A stretch of DNA of 64,000 bases from CBDHDJ01 sp965261645. GTDB lineage: Bacteria > Pseudomonadota > Alphaproteobacteria > SHVV01. The translations under genes and the position numbers were made by a program. The stretch covers positions 290,277-354,276 of the forward strand of contig CBDHDJ010000001.1 of the NCBI GenBank assembly GCA_965261645.1, given 5' to 3'. The notes under the pieces were generated by a model. The model saw only the letters and a program-made list of their open reading frames with translations. It ran no database searches and was not told where the DNA came from. This document shows positions 47,798-57,360 of this stretch, piece after piece. How positions within the stretch are numbered: the first letter of the stretch is position 1; every line of letters begins with the position of its first letter.

Positions 47798-48745
47798 TCA
47801 GCGCCGTTTCCTGTCCGGCGGCGGGAGGGTTTGCACGGCTTTGGCGAGCCATCGCAAGGCGCCCGGCGTCGCCGACCAGTTCTCCCTGTTTTGCAGCACA
47901 TAGACGACGGCTTCTTCGTGTGAGCCCAGCGTGTAGTGATCCTCCGGGTATTCGGGGACCGGCGTGGCGCCGGTCAACAGGGCGGGGACGTGAGGGTTGC
48001 ACTTCCAGGCGGCCGCCAAGGCGGCGTGCGCCCCGCTCTCGTCGCCCTTGCGCAAGGCCAGCAGGGTCCTGGCGTAGGCCCAGTCCGCGAAGACATCGTC
48101 ATCGTAAGTGGCGAGCAGTTCCTCCAGGGCGCCGTGATCGCCGGCGGCGAGCAGCCACGACGCCAGGCCGTGGCGCAGGCCCTGATTGTCATTCGGGTTG
48201 AGGCGTAGCATCTCCCGGTAATGATCGATCGCAGCCGTGCGCTCGCCCTCCTGCCACAGGCATTCGGCGAGACCGGCGCGGGCGCGCATGTAGGGGCGGG
48301 TCTCCAGGATGACCCAGAAGTGGCCGGCATCGCGCTCGAAGGCTTGCCGCCCAAGCGCCCATTCCCCGGCAGCGACGCCGGCCTGGTAATGGCGCCGCGC
48401 CTCGGCGAGGGTCTTCGCCTCCTCCTCGGCCAGCAGAACATGGGCGTCGGCGCAGAGATCGGAGATCTCCAGCGCCCTTTTGGCCAGCCCGATACGCTTG
48501 CCCGGCGTCTCCGCCTCCCAGGCGTCATAGATGAGATCCCGGGCGCGCGCCAACGCCTCCTCTTCCCCGCCGGCGGGACCGTCCGGCGACATCCCACCAG
48601 CGAGCTTGGCCATCGTCCTCTCCATGGCGCGCCGGTCGGGCACCGGCGGCAAGGGCGGCGCGGCGGCCTTTTGCCCGCGCCCCGCGGACGCATTCTTCTT
48701 GTTCTTATGGCGGTTCTTGCTGACCGGCACGGCATCCTCGGACAA
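47798..48745 (-). CDS. TPR protein (ST7-like), transposon cargo
   Basis: 315 residues. N-terminal 60 residues are basic and low-complexity (SKNRHKNKKNASAGRGQKAA). The core is helical with tetratricopeptide-like pairs: ARARDLIYDAWEAETPGKRI, GLAKRALEISDLCADAHVLL, EEEAKTLAEARRHYQAGVAA, RARAGLAECLWQEGERTAAI and DHYREMLRLNPNDNQGLRHG. The latter repeats match the ST7-like TPR family. No enzyme motif, signal or membrane segment; it probably binds protein. It lies entirely within the IS1380-B inverted repeats, 104 bp from the left end, and is divergent from the transposase with a 119-bp gap. Confidence 0.85.
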   Translation of the reverse strand: MSEDAVPVSKNRHKNKKNASAGRGQKAAAPPLPPVPDRRAMERTMAKLAGGMSPDGPAGGEEEALARARDLIYDAWEAETPGKRIGLAKRALEISDLCADAHVLLAEEEAKTLAEARRHYQAGVAAGEWALGRQAFERDAGHFWVILETRPYMRARAGLAECLWQEGERTAAIDHYREMLRLNPNDNQGLRHGLASWLLAAGDHGALEELLATYDDDVFADWAYARTLLALRKGDESGAHAALAAAWKCNPHVPALLTGATPVPEYPEDHYTLGSHEEAVVYVLQNRENWSATPGALRWLAKAVQTLPPPDRKRR

Positions 48746-48864
48746 TCGACGGGCAACCCCAGCAGGATAACAGAAGACGCCGCGAGGCCGTCAACGGGGC
48801 TCGCGGCAGGACCGGCAAAGCCGCAATATACGGTGCCTGAGCAACGATCGGCGAGGAGGAACGG
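48746..48864. promoter_or_regulatory. divergent promoter region between cargo and transposase
   Basis: 119 bp separating the start codons of the TPR gene and the transposase gene. Both promoters must lie here or in the coding edges; no box is called. GAGGA precedes the transposase ATG. Confidence 0.5.
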
Positions 48865-50232
48865 ATGCGCTTTTCGGATTTCGGCAAACGGGTGGTGTTC
48901 GCCGCCTTCGACGGCGGCGAGATCACCACCGACGCCGGCGTCCTGCTGTTGCGCGAGCGGGCGCACCGGATACGCCTGTTCGAACGCATGGCGGCCTGCT
49001 TCACCGACCGGCGCGACCCCGCCAGGGCGGTCCACACGCTCCCCGCTCTCCTGGCCCAGCGGGTCGCGGGCATCGCCCTGGGTTACGAAGACATCAACGA
49101 TCACGACGCCTTGCGCCACGACCCGGCGTGCAAGCTCCTCGCCGGCTGTGACGGCGAACCGGTCCCGGCCGGCGGCAAGGCTCCGCCAGCACTGGCCGGC
49201 AAGTCGACGCTGAACCGCGTCGAGCACGCCTGGAATACCGGCGATCGCCGATACCATCAGATCTCCGCCAACCTCAAGAAGCTTTCCAACCTGTTCGTCA
49301 CCCTGTTTCTCGACGCCCACCAGACACCGCCCGCGCGCATCACCCTCGATATCGACGCCACCGACGTGGAAACCCACGGGCGCCAGGAGAACGCCTTCTT
49401 CCACGGCTATTACGAACACCGCTGCTTCCTGCCGCTCTATGTCTTCTGCGGCCGCCATCTCCTGCTCGCCCAGCTCCGGCCGGCCAACATCGACGGCGCC
49501 AGGGGCGCGCGCAACCAGATCCGCCGCATCGTCCGGATGATCCGCGAGCGCTGGCCCAACGTCGACATCCTGGTGCGCGCGGACAGCGGCTTCGCACGCG
49601 AGAACCTGATGCGCTGGTGCGAGGGCAACGCCGTGGACTACGTCTTCGGCCTGGCGCGCAACGAGGTCCTGCTCAAGAAAACCCGCCGGACCCGCGGCAA
49701 GGCCGCCATGGCCATGATCGAAACCGGCCAGCCGGTCCGCGCCTACGGCGATTTCCACCACATGACCAAGTCCGGATCCTGGGCCCGGCCCCGGCGCGTC
49801 ATCGCCAAGGTCGAGCACAGGCCCGGACACCAACAGCGCTGCCGCTTCCTCGTCACCTCCCTCGACCGCCATCAAGTCCCGCCCGGGGAACTCTACGAAG
49901 ACATCTACTGCCCGCGCGGCGACATGGAAAACCGCATCAAGGACTGCCAGCTCGACCTGTTCGCCAACCGCATGAGCGCGCACACCTACAAGGCCAACCA
50001 ATTGCGCCTGATCTTCGCCGCCTTCGCCTACGTCCTCATCGACGGTATCCGCCGCGTCGCCTTGAAAAACACCGCCCTGGCCAACGCCGCTCCCTCAACC
50101 ATCCGTCTCAAGCTGCTCAAGATCGGCGCCAGGGTCGTCAACTCCGTACGGCGCATCAAACTCTCCCTACCCGACGCTTGTCCCAACAAAACCCTGTTCT
50201 TTACGGCACACGCCGCTCTGGCGCCCCCATAA
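48865..50232 (+). CDS. IS1380-family transposase
   Basis: 455 residues: VVFAAFDGGEITTDAGVLLL at the N-terminus, first Asp in ARITLDIDATDVETHGRQEN, second in NVDILVRADSGFARENLMRW, and the Glu in CPRGDMENRIKDCQLDLFAN. The C-terminus (RVALKNTALANAAPSTIRLK, KIGARVVNSVRRIKL) is also standard. Frame intact, ATG 48865 behind GAGGA. Likely active. A near-identical fragment at 33562-33655 shows that a relative once sat elsewhere. Confidence 0.95.
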   Translation: MRFSDFGKRVVFAAFDGGEITTDAGVLLLRERAHRIRLFERMAACFTDRRDPARAVHTLPALLAQRVAGIALGYEDINDHDALRHDPACKLLAGCDGEPVPAGGKAPPALAGKSTLNRVEHAWNTGDRRYHQISANLKKLSNLFVTLFLDAHQTPPARITLDIDATDVETHGRQENAFFHGYYEHRCFLPLYVFCGRHLLLAQLRPANIDGARGARNQIRRIVRMIRERWPNVDILVRADSGFARENLMRWCEGNAVDYVFGLARNEVLLKKTRRTRGKAAMAMIETGQPVRAYGDFHHMTKSGSWARPRRVIAKVEHRPGHQQRCRFLVTSLDRHQVPPGELYEDIYCPRGDMENRIKDCQLDLFANRMSAHTYKANQLRLIFAAFAYVLIDGIRRVALKNTALANAAPSTIRLKLLKIGARVVNSVRRIKLSLPDACPNKTLFFTAHAALAPP

Positions 50233-50683
50233 TCCCAACTCATCGGCGGCAATCGAGATAAAGGCACGGCGCCTCCCGGAGGCGAAACTCTCCTCATGCC
50301 CGAAATCAACGAAAATCTATCATTCCCGGACCCAGCCACACCATCCCGCCCACTCTATCCCGCCAAAAAAACAACCCCGGCCCGCGGGCACTCAGATCAG
50401 CCCAACGGAGCGCAAATCCAACGCCTAAAAAACGCTCGTGAGATATCCGGGCTTAGCGGCTTCCGCTCGGCTCATGCCGTCGTAAACCGCCGCCAAGGCC
50501 AAAAGCCGGCGAACTTGGCGGGGATCGCGACTGTGCTTGGCCAAACACCGGAGCTCAATGCTGTCGTAGTCGTCCCGAAGAGCAATGCATACTGACATGG
50601 CGAATCTCCTTCGCCAGCCTTGAATCACATCCAGCCCAAAAAGGGAATCCCTTGCGAGTCAGAATTTTGCGCCGTTGGTATTA

Positions 50684-51844
50684 TACCAACGGCACTAATT
50701 ATTGACCTGAAATCGCCCAATCTCTCATTCCGATGGACATGATCGTCTCGGGCTGGTCGATTAGTTTGTTCCAGGCTTGGCAACCGGCCTCGATGATGGC
50801 GTCGTAATCTTCGAAGACGCGGTTAGAGAGCCAATTCTGGCGGAGGTATTGCCAGATGTTCTCGACCGGGTTCAGCTCGGGCGAGCGCGATGGCAGCAGG
50901 ATGATGGTGAGGTTCTTGGGGACCTTGAGCTGGTCGGTGCTGTGCCACCCGGCGCGGTCCATCAGGACGACGCCATGGGCCTTGGCGGCGACGTTGCAGC
51001 TGATCTCGTCGAGATGCATCTGCATGGCGGCTGTGTTGGCGAAGGGGAGCATGAGAGCGGCACCCTTGGCTCCCATGGGACAGATTGCGCCAAAGAGGTA
51101 GGCGTTCGTGTAGCGCTGATCGGCGGGCAGGCGTGGCCTTGTTCCCTTCTTCGCCCAAATGCGCACACGCCCGTTCTTCTGTCCCAGCCTGGCCTCGTCT
51201 TGGAACCAGATCTCGACCCGCTTGGTCTTGGGCAGACCGGCTAGGTGGGCAGCGAGCGTGCGGGGGAAGTTTTTTTGAACGCCTCGATCACCCGCTGGTC
51301 CTGCTTGGGGTGCTGCGGCCGGGCGCTGATGTGGGAGAAGGACAGCGCGACGAGAAGGTCGGAGATCGCCCGCTCGCTATAGATCACGCCAAAGCGTTCT
51401 TCGATCACCCGTTTCAGGTCAACCCGCCGCCAGCGAACCACACCGTCAATCTTTGGATCGGGGCCCGTTTCGACGATCACCGACAGTTCGCCCATCTGCT
51501 CGTCGGTCAAGAGCCGGGGGCGGCCCGCACCGGGACGGTTCTTCAAGCCGTCTGCCCCTTCATCGTTGAAGCGGTGCGCCCAGTCTCTCAGCGTCTGGCG
51601 ATCCATGCCGCCGACCTTAGCGGCTTCCGCTCGGCTCATGCCGTCGTAAACCGCCGCCAAGGCCAAAAGCCGGCGAACTTGGCGGGGATCGCGACTGTGC
51701 TTGGCCAAACACCGGAGCTCAATGCTGTCGTAGTCGTCCCGAAGAGCAATGCATACTGACATGGCGAATCTCCTTCGCCAGCCTTGAATCACATCCAGCC
51801 CAAAAAGGGAATCCCTTGCGAGTCAGAATTTTGCGCCGTTGGTA
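50684..51844 (-). mobile_element. IS630-A copy 4 (1161 bp)
   Basis: Complete; separated from copy 3 by 3 bp (TTA) in the same orientation. Confidence 0.92.
50699..51762 (-). CDS. IS630-family transposase, -1 frameshift
   Basis: Same two-frame structure as 5977-7040, start at 51762, stop at 50699. Complete, with Ile in MSIGMRDW like copies 1 and 2. Confidence 0.88.
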
Positions 51845-51946
51845 TTACGCGCGAAAGGTAGTGTGGAGAAGTAAAGATAAGCGCAATCGAGCCTAGATTA
51901 CTTGTTTTTATTTACGTATTAAATGGCGAAAACTATTCAGGCTTAA
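51845..51946. other. short AT-rich gap
   Basis: 102 bp, lower GC than its surroundings, no gene. It borders the 3' end of the IS1595 element once ISX copy 5 is removed. Confidence 0.5.
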
Positions 51947-53390
51947 CAGCCCGTTGATTAAGTCGGCGCCGTCTGATTCTCTGGTTCCCTGATTTGCAGG
52001 GGGATTTGCCGATGGCGATGGGACGGCAGAAGGATGGTCAGGGGGACCTGATGGTGAGCTGGTCGGAGATGCCGCGCTCTCCGGGTCATGTGTTTTATGA
52101 CCGCTTGCAGTCGGTGCTGATCGAGGGCGGCTTCGACGCCTTTGCCGAGGCGAGCTGCCGGCCTTATTACGCGGTCCGGATGGGCGCGCCCTCGGTGCCG
52201 CCCGGGCGCTATTTCCGGATGCACCTGGTGGGCTACTTTGAGGGCATCGACAGCGAGCGCGGTCTGGAGTGGCGCTGCTCGGACTCGCTTTCGCTGCGGG
52301 CGTTCCTGCGACTGGGGAGCCGTGATCGGGTACCGGACCATTCCTGGCTGTCACGGAGCCGCACGCGCCTGCCCCATGAAGTCCACGCGGCGGTCTTCGA
52401 CTGGGTTCTGGTGCTGATCGCCGAGGCGGGGCTGATCAAGGGCGAGCGCATCGGCGTCGATGCCTCGACCATGGAGGCCAACGCGGCGCTGCGGAACATC
52501 GTGCGGCGCGACAACGGCGAAGGCTACCGGGAGATGCTGGAGCGCCTGGCCCGGGAAAGCGGGGTCGAGACACCCACGGCCGAGGACCTGGCGCCTCTGG
52601 ACCGGAAGCGCAAGGGCAAGAAGCTTTCCAACACGGATTGGGTTTCGAAGAGCGACCCCGAGGCCAAGATCACCAAGATGAAGGACGGCACGACGCATCT
52701 GGCCTACAAGCCCGAGCACGCGGTGGATCTGGACACCGGCGCGGTGGTGGCGGCCGAGCTGCACCCGGCCGATGAGGGCGACACCACGACGCTTTCCAAG
52801 ACCCTGGCGAAGGCCGAGGCAAACCTCGAGGCGGTGGATGCGGCACCGACATCGGAGGACCCGGCCGAATGCGTCGCCGACAAAGGTTATCACTCACGGG
52901 CGGTCTTGAGGGCTCTGAACGACAGTCCCTGGAAGACCCGGATCGCGGCGCCCAAGCAGACCGGCTTTTCGCGCTGGCACGGTGATGAGGCGGCGCGGCG
53001 CGCGGTCACCAATAACCGTGCGCGGCTCAAGTCCGGGGTCGCCCGCGAGGCCTTCAAGCTGCGCGCCGAGATCGTCGAGCGCTGCTTTGCCCACAACCTC
53101 GATCGTGGCGGCATGCGACGAACCTGGCTGCGCGGGCGAGAGAATGTGCACAAGCGATACCTGCTCCACGTCGCCGGCCACAATCTATCGTTACTGATGC
53201 GCCAGCTCATCGGCGCCGGCACCCCGCGGGAGGCCGTGGCGGGCGGATATGGCGGTATTTTCGTTCTGCTCACGCCCACCGGGGCCATGCTGGTGGCACG
53301 GGGGGGCTCGCAAAGCGGCCAGACGGCTTTCGCCGCCGCATTCCTCATCTGGGAGTGAGAGCCGGAAAAAGCCACTTAATCAACGGGCTG
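51947..53390 (+). mobile_element. ISX copy 5
   Basis: 1444 bp flanked by TTAA direct repeats (51943-51946 and 53391-53394). Confidence 0.95.
52012..53358 (+). CDS. ISX transposase
   Basis: Intact 448-residue copy with the Pro variant after AEDLA, as in copy 4. Confidence 0.9.
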   Translation: MAMGRQKDGQGDLMVSWSEMPRSPGHVFYDRLQSVLIEGGFDAFAEASCRPYYAVRMGAPSVPPGRYFRMHLVGYFEGIDSERGLEWRCSDSLSLRAFLRLGSRDRVPDHSWLSRSRTRLPHEVHAAVFDWVLVLIAEAGLIKGERIGVDASTMEANAALRNIVRRDNGEGYREMLERLARESGVETPTAEDLAPLDRKRKGKKLSNTDWVSKSDPEAKITKMKDGTTHLAYKPEHAVDLDTGAVVAAELHPADEGDTTTLSKTLAKAEANLEAVDAAPTSEDPAECVADKGYHSRAVLRALNDSPWKTRIAAPKQTGFSRWHGDEAARRAVTNNRARLKSGVAREAFKLRAEIVERCFAHNLDRGGMRRTWLRGRENVHKRYLLHVAGHNLSLLMRQLIGAGTPREAVAGGYGGIFVLLTPTGAMLVARGGSQSGQTAFAAAFLIWE

Positions 53391-54410
53391 TTAACGCCCA
53401 TGACCGCTACATGTAGGGTGCCGCCACTCTCCCGAGTAAAGCTCGGCATAGGTTGGAGCAGAGGTGTCGCCCGCGATGCCGAGCAATGAGCGGAAGGCGT
53501 TGAACGGGTAGAACCGTCTGTTGAAGCGGAAGGTGAACTCGTTGAGGTAGGCTTGTAGGTGCTGGTGGCTAACGCCGTGGTGGATACCGATCAGCCACGT
53601 CTCCAGGTTGGCGAAAACCAGATGGATGATCGGCAGGTATTGCTCGGCAACCTCTGGATCACCACACTCGGCAACAGCGAAGTGCTCATAGCCGCGCTTA
53701 CCGAGGCCAGCATAGCCGCTCCAATCGTCAGTAACGATCAGCGATCCCGGCGCGACGGTGCTCTCGACGAACCCACAGAGCGACTCGGCGCTACGGTCGA
53801 GCACGACGGCGAGCCGAACGCGTCCGGCATAGCGTCCGTCTTTCCGGTTGTCGAGCTTGGTGCCCGGCTTTCGATGACGCACCTCGATGGCACAGGAGAC
53901 GGGAACCTTGTGGTGAACACCACGGCCTTCCCCACGCGTTCGCCCGCCAACCCAGGTTTCGTCCACCTCAACATGGTTCTTGGGCTGTCCACCGATCCTG
54001 TCTTGGTTGGGCCGCACCATGCCCGAGCGGAGCTTGTGGAGAATTTGAAAGGCCGTCTCGTAGCGCGAAAGACCAAGTTGCCGCTGAAACTGCACGGCGG
54101 ACATGCCGGGCGTCTGACTGGCGACCAGATAAGCGGCCCAGAACCAGACGTTCAGCGGAGTGTGGCTACGCTCCATCACTGTTCCCACCGTCAGCCCGGT
54201 GTTCTGGCGGCACTTGCGGCAGCGCAGGACGCCAGGGCGGTTTTCAAAGTGGAACGGCTCTCCCGCCGTGCCGCAGTGCGGGCAGGCAAAGCCGTCTCCC
54301 CAGCGGGCTTTCTCCAGGTAGGCGGCGCAGGCCGCATCATCGGGGAAAAGTCGCTGGAACTCGGGTAGCGAATGCGGGAATGGGAGATCGGCGCGGTCGA
54401 GAACATCCAT
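53391..54410 (-). CDS. IS1595-family transposase
   Basis: 339 residues. N-terminal zinc ribbon (CPHCGTAGEPFHFENRPGVL, then RCRKCRQNTGLTVGTVME) and an ISXO2-like DDE domain: HVEVDETWVGGRTRGEGRG, LIVTDDWSGYAGLGKRGYEH and NEFTFRFNRR at the end. The stop codon TAA is formed within the TTAA where ISX copy 5 inserted; the original stop was the same because the duplication preserves it. Frame intact. Confidence 0.93.
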   Translation of the reverse strand: MDVLDRADLPFPHSLPEFQRLFPDDAACAAYLEKARWGDGFACPHCGTAGEPFHFENRPGVLRCRKCRQNTGLTVGTVMERSHTPLNVWFWAAYLVASQTPGMSAVQFQRQLGLSRYETAFQILHKLRSGMVRPNQDRIGGQPKNHVEVDETWVGGRTRGEGRGVHHKVPVSCAIEVRHRKPGTKLDNRKDGRYAGRVRLAVVLDRSAESLCGFVESTVAPGSLIVTDDWSGYAGLGKRGYEHFAVAECGDPEVAEQYLPIIHLVFANLETWLIGIHHGVSHQHLQAYLNEFTFRFNRRFYPFNAFRSLLGIAGDTSAPTYAELYSGEWRHPTCSGHGR

Positions 54411-54486
54411 GGCGCGCTCCCCTATATCCGGTTTGCGCCCATTCTAGCCCTAGTGGGTGTGGGTGTAAACCGGATCGGCAAGGATC
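53391..54486 (-). mobile_element. IS1595-family element (boundaries approximate)
   Basis: Left border is blurred by ISX copy 5; the right end includes GTGGGTGTGGGTGTAAACC near 54453 and lies just before the truncated outer-membrane protein gene. The left end may extend beyond ISX to 51900-51946. Confidence 0.65.
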
Positions 54487-55440
54487 ATTCTCGGCCTGCG
54501 CCCGCTCGACAAGAACGAGCCCAGCCGCTTCACCAGCTACGGCTTCGAAGGTCAGCGCGAAGATTTCGTCAACGAACTCAACAACGACGTCGAGACGCTG
54601 TTCTTCGAAGGCGATATCGGCAGCCTGTTTCCCGGGCTCGGTCCGGGCGGCTTCAAGGCGATCGATTTGGGCTTCACCGTCGGCCGCCAACCCATCGTCT
54701 TCCAGGAGGGCATCCTGATCAGCGACACCGTCGATGCCGTCGGCTTCATCCGCAACAACATGTACTTCCCCGGTGCATCGAACTTCCGTGTGTCCGCTAT
54801 GTACGCCTGGGACCGGCTCGATCGCAACGCCGACACGCGGCCCGGCACCGATCCGGAGATGTACGGCGTGTTCGCGGCTGCGGATATGCAGGTCAGCACC
54901 TTCAACTTCGACATCATTTACGTGGACGACGATCTCGACACCGGCGATTCCGTCAATATCGGCTTCGCGGCGATTCAGCGCCTCGGCCTCATCGCCACCG
55001 CCTTCCGTATCAACACCTCGATCACGAATGACGACGAGATAGCCGGCACGGTGGCCAACGGAACTCTGCTGTCGGCGGAAGTCTCGTGGCATCCGCCGGC
55101 GTCCCACGACATCGTCTATATCAACCTGTATTGGGGGATCGACAACTACACACAAGCCGGGCGCGAGGCCGTGGTCGGCGGCCCGTTGGCCGCTCTGGGT
55201 ATCCTTTTAGCCTCGCCCAACCTCAGCAACTACGGCGCCGAGATCAACCCCTTCACCAACGAGGTCGCGGGCGCCGCCATCGGCTACCAGGCCTTCTTCG
55301 ACCACAACCGGCGCAACCTCGCGCTCGAGATCGCCGGTCGCAAGGATACCAGCGGCATCGGCAACGATGACATCGGCTTCGGCTTCCAGCTGCAGCAAGC
55401 CATCGGACAGAACTACCAATTCCAGATCGAGGGCTTCTAA
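54487..55440 (+). pseudogene. outer-membrane beta-barrel protein, N-terminus lost to IS1595
   Basis: An open frame of 317 codons without its own start or signal peptide: LRPLDKNEPSRFTSYGFEGQ, then KAIDLGFTVGRQPIVFQEGI, NFDIIYVDDDLDTGDSVNIG and a terminal QLQQAIGQNYQFQIEGF. Alternating hydrophobic strands with aromatic girdles, and a C-terminal Phe, are typical of outer-membrane barrels. The family is not identified; it could be a porin-like or DUF-type barrel. The upstream part was replaced by the IS. It is 125 bp upstream of the cytochrome gene, so the two may have formed one operon. Confidence 0.7.
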
Positions 55441-55565
55441 ACCGCTCAGGAGAACCGTGGCGACGCCTCGGGGGGGCGCGTAGAGTTTCTCGTCGTCTAT
55501 TGAGCACCATGATCCGGCCCTTTGGGCTCGGATGCGCTGACCACGTGAATGTCGGGAGCAATAAA

Positions 55566-56598
55566 ATGGCGAACATGATGGTGGGAAGAACGGGACATCG
55601 GGAAACTCGGCCATGGTACGGCCTGGGTGCGGCGCTCGTGCTCGTCCTGGTTGCGGGCCTGGGCGCCTCGGCATCGGCGGCGCAGCTCGATCTCGACCCG
55701 GCGAAGACGCTGGGGCCCGAGGCATGCGGCGAGTGCCACAAGGACACCTTCGCGATCTGGAAGGAAACCCACCACGCCAAGAGCTTCCGGACCCTGCCGC
55801 GCAGCGACGAGGCGCGTGAGATAGCCGACAAATTGGGCATCAAGCGGATCAAGCGGGACAGCGTCTGCCTCACCTGCCACTTCACGTCGGTCCTCAAGAA
55901 CGACAAGGAACGGCCCATTGCCGCGATTTCTTGCGAGTCGTGCCACGGCGCGGGGCAGGACTGGATCAAGGTGCACAGCGACTATGGCGGCCGCGGAGTT
56001 ACCCTCGACACCGAGACCGCCGAACACAAAACCGAGCGCATCGCCCAGTCGGAAGCGGCGGGATGATCCGCCCGGCGCGCATGATCGAGTGGGCGTCGAA
56101 CTGCTACCAGTGCCACACGGTGCCGCAGGAGAAGCTGGTCAACGAGGGCGGCCATGCGGCGGGCAGCGCGTTCGAGCTCGTGGCGTGGTCGCAGGGCGAG
56201 GTGCGCCACAATGTCTGGTTCACCGGCGGCAAGTCCAACCCGGAGGCCGCGGCTGAGCGCAAGCGCATGATGTATGTCGTCGGCCGATCGCTCGATCTCG
56301 CTTTTGCGCTGCGGGGTGTCGCCAAATCTACCGAAAAGGCGCGCTACGCGGTCGCCATGGCGAAGCGGGCCACCGACGCGACCGGCGAGGTTCAGAAAAT
56401 CGCTGATCTGGTCTCGGTGCCCGAGATCGACGAGATCCTCGCGATCGCTGGCGGGGCGGAACTCAAGCTCAACAACGAGGCGGCGCTCACGGCCGCGGCG
56501 GACAAGGTGAACGCGGCGGTCGAGAAGTTTGCGGCGAACCACGATGGCAGCACGCTTGCGGCGCTGGATCAGCTCCTTCCCTCGGCCGATGCGTATAA
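55566..56598 (+). pseudogene. multihaem cytochrome c (c554-like), frameshifted and cut by ISX
   Basis: Signal peptide at residues 16-39 (WYGLGAALVLVLVAGLGASA), so periplasmic. Haem motifs CGECH (54-58), CLTCH (101-105), CESCH (123-127) and, in the second frame, CYQCH: four haems in the Cytochrome_C554/multihaem pattern. The frame shifts near 56061 where one G of a GGGG run appears lost (EAAG, then MIRPARMIEWASNCYQCHTV). A helical tail (RKRMMYVVGRSLDLAFALRG) follows. ISX copy 6 interrupts after LLPSADAY, so the C-terminus is lost. Role: probably electron transfer for nitrogen- or sulfur-compound oxidation or respiration; the partner is unknown. Confidence 0.78.
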
Positions 56599-57168
56599 CA
56601 GCCCGTTGATTAAGTCGGCGCCGTCTGATTCTCTGGTTCCCTGATTTGCAGGGGGATTTGCCGATGGCGATGGGACGGCAGAAGGATGGTCAGGGGGACC
56701 TGATGGTGAGCTGGTCGGAGATGCCGCGCTCTCCGGGTCATGTGTTTTATGACCGCTTGCAGTCGGTGCTGATCGAGGGCGGCTTCGACGCCTTTGCCGA
56801 GGCGAGCTGCCGGCCTTATTACGCGGTCCGGATGGGCGCGCCCTCGGTGCCGCCCGGGCGCTATTTCCGGATGCACCTGGTGGGCTACTTTGAGGGCATC
56901 GACAGCGAGCGCGGTCTGGAGTGGCGCTGCTCGGACTCGCTTTCGCTGCGGGCGTTCCTGCGACTGGGGAGCCGTGATCGGGTACCGGACCATTCCTGGC
57001 TGTCACGGAGCCGCACGCGCCTGCCCCATGAAGTCCACGCGGCGGTCTTCGACTGGGTTCTGGTGCTGATCGCCGAGGCGGGGCTGATCAAGGGCGAGCG
57101 CATCGGCGTCGATGCCTCGACCATGGAGGCCAACGCGGCGCTGCGGAACATCGTGCGGCGCGACAACG
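56599..57168 (+). mobile_element. ISX copy 6, 3'-truncated
   Basis: Left end intact (flank ATAA), but similarity stops after GACAACGGC at 57168, where the IS66-type region begins. About 40% of the element remains. Confidence 0.9.
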
Positions 57169-57227
57169 GCAATGGTATCGAATTGGTAATCCTTCCGTTC
57201 TCAGGTGATGGAGATTTCAGCGATTGA
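56664..57227 (+). pseudogene. ISX transposase, 3'-truncated
   Basis: The first 169 or so residues match the intact transposase through LRNIVRRDNG, including GVDASTMEAN, then run 18 foreign codons to a stop. Missing the second and third catalytic residues. Confidence 0.9.
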
Positions 57228-57360
57228 GTGTCCGCTTCCAGTCTCGCCTGAGTGGCCGCAGCCAGATGTCCCTCCTGGGCTCGGCCCGCTTCATGTGCGT
57301 GTCGTAGCGCCGTGCAAAACCCTCTGGTAACGCCGCCCGCGATTCGTTATCGTCACGTCC
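57169..57360. other. upstream end of IS66-type element
   Basis: 192 bp between the truncated ISX and tnpC. No tnpA or tnpB gene of a classical IS66 is present. The exact element end is not resolved. Confidence 0.45.

Larger units (their letters stand above)
47694..50451 (+). mobile_element. IS1380-B transposon with TPR cargo (2758 bp)
   Basis: Inverted ends CCCGGATTTCTCAC and CCCGGATATCTCAC (complement), each preceded by a 5-bp direct repeat CTTAG (47689-47693 and 50452-50456). The interior holds two divergent genes: a TPR protein on the minus strand and the transposase on the plus strand. At 2.76 kb it is about 1 kb longer than a plain IS1380, because of the cargo. Confidence 0.92.
46772..50598 (-). 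pseudogene. IS630-family transposase, interrupted
   Basis: The N-terminal 36 or so codons lie at 50457-50598 (ALRDDYDSIELRCLAKHSRD to SRAEAAK) and the remainder, from VGGMDRQTLRDWAHRF on, at 46772-47693. IS1380-B sits exactly between, inside the codons for the helix-turn-helix. Frame B carries one change from copy 1 (MSTGMRDW for MSIGMRDW). Confidence 0.9.
46757..50680 (-). mobile_element. IS630-A copy 3, split by IS1380-B
   Basis: Removing IS1380-B and one 5-bp repeat leaves 1161 bp, the length of the other copies. Confidence 0.93.

Noticed and set aside
47974..50001. 675-codon open frame on the minus strand
   Set aside because: It is antisense to the IS1380-B transposase and out of frame with the TPR gene; both real genes have family motifs and starts, while this frame has neither.
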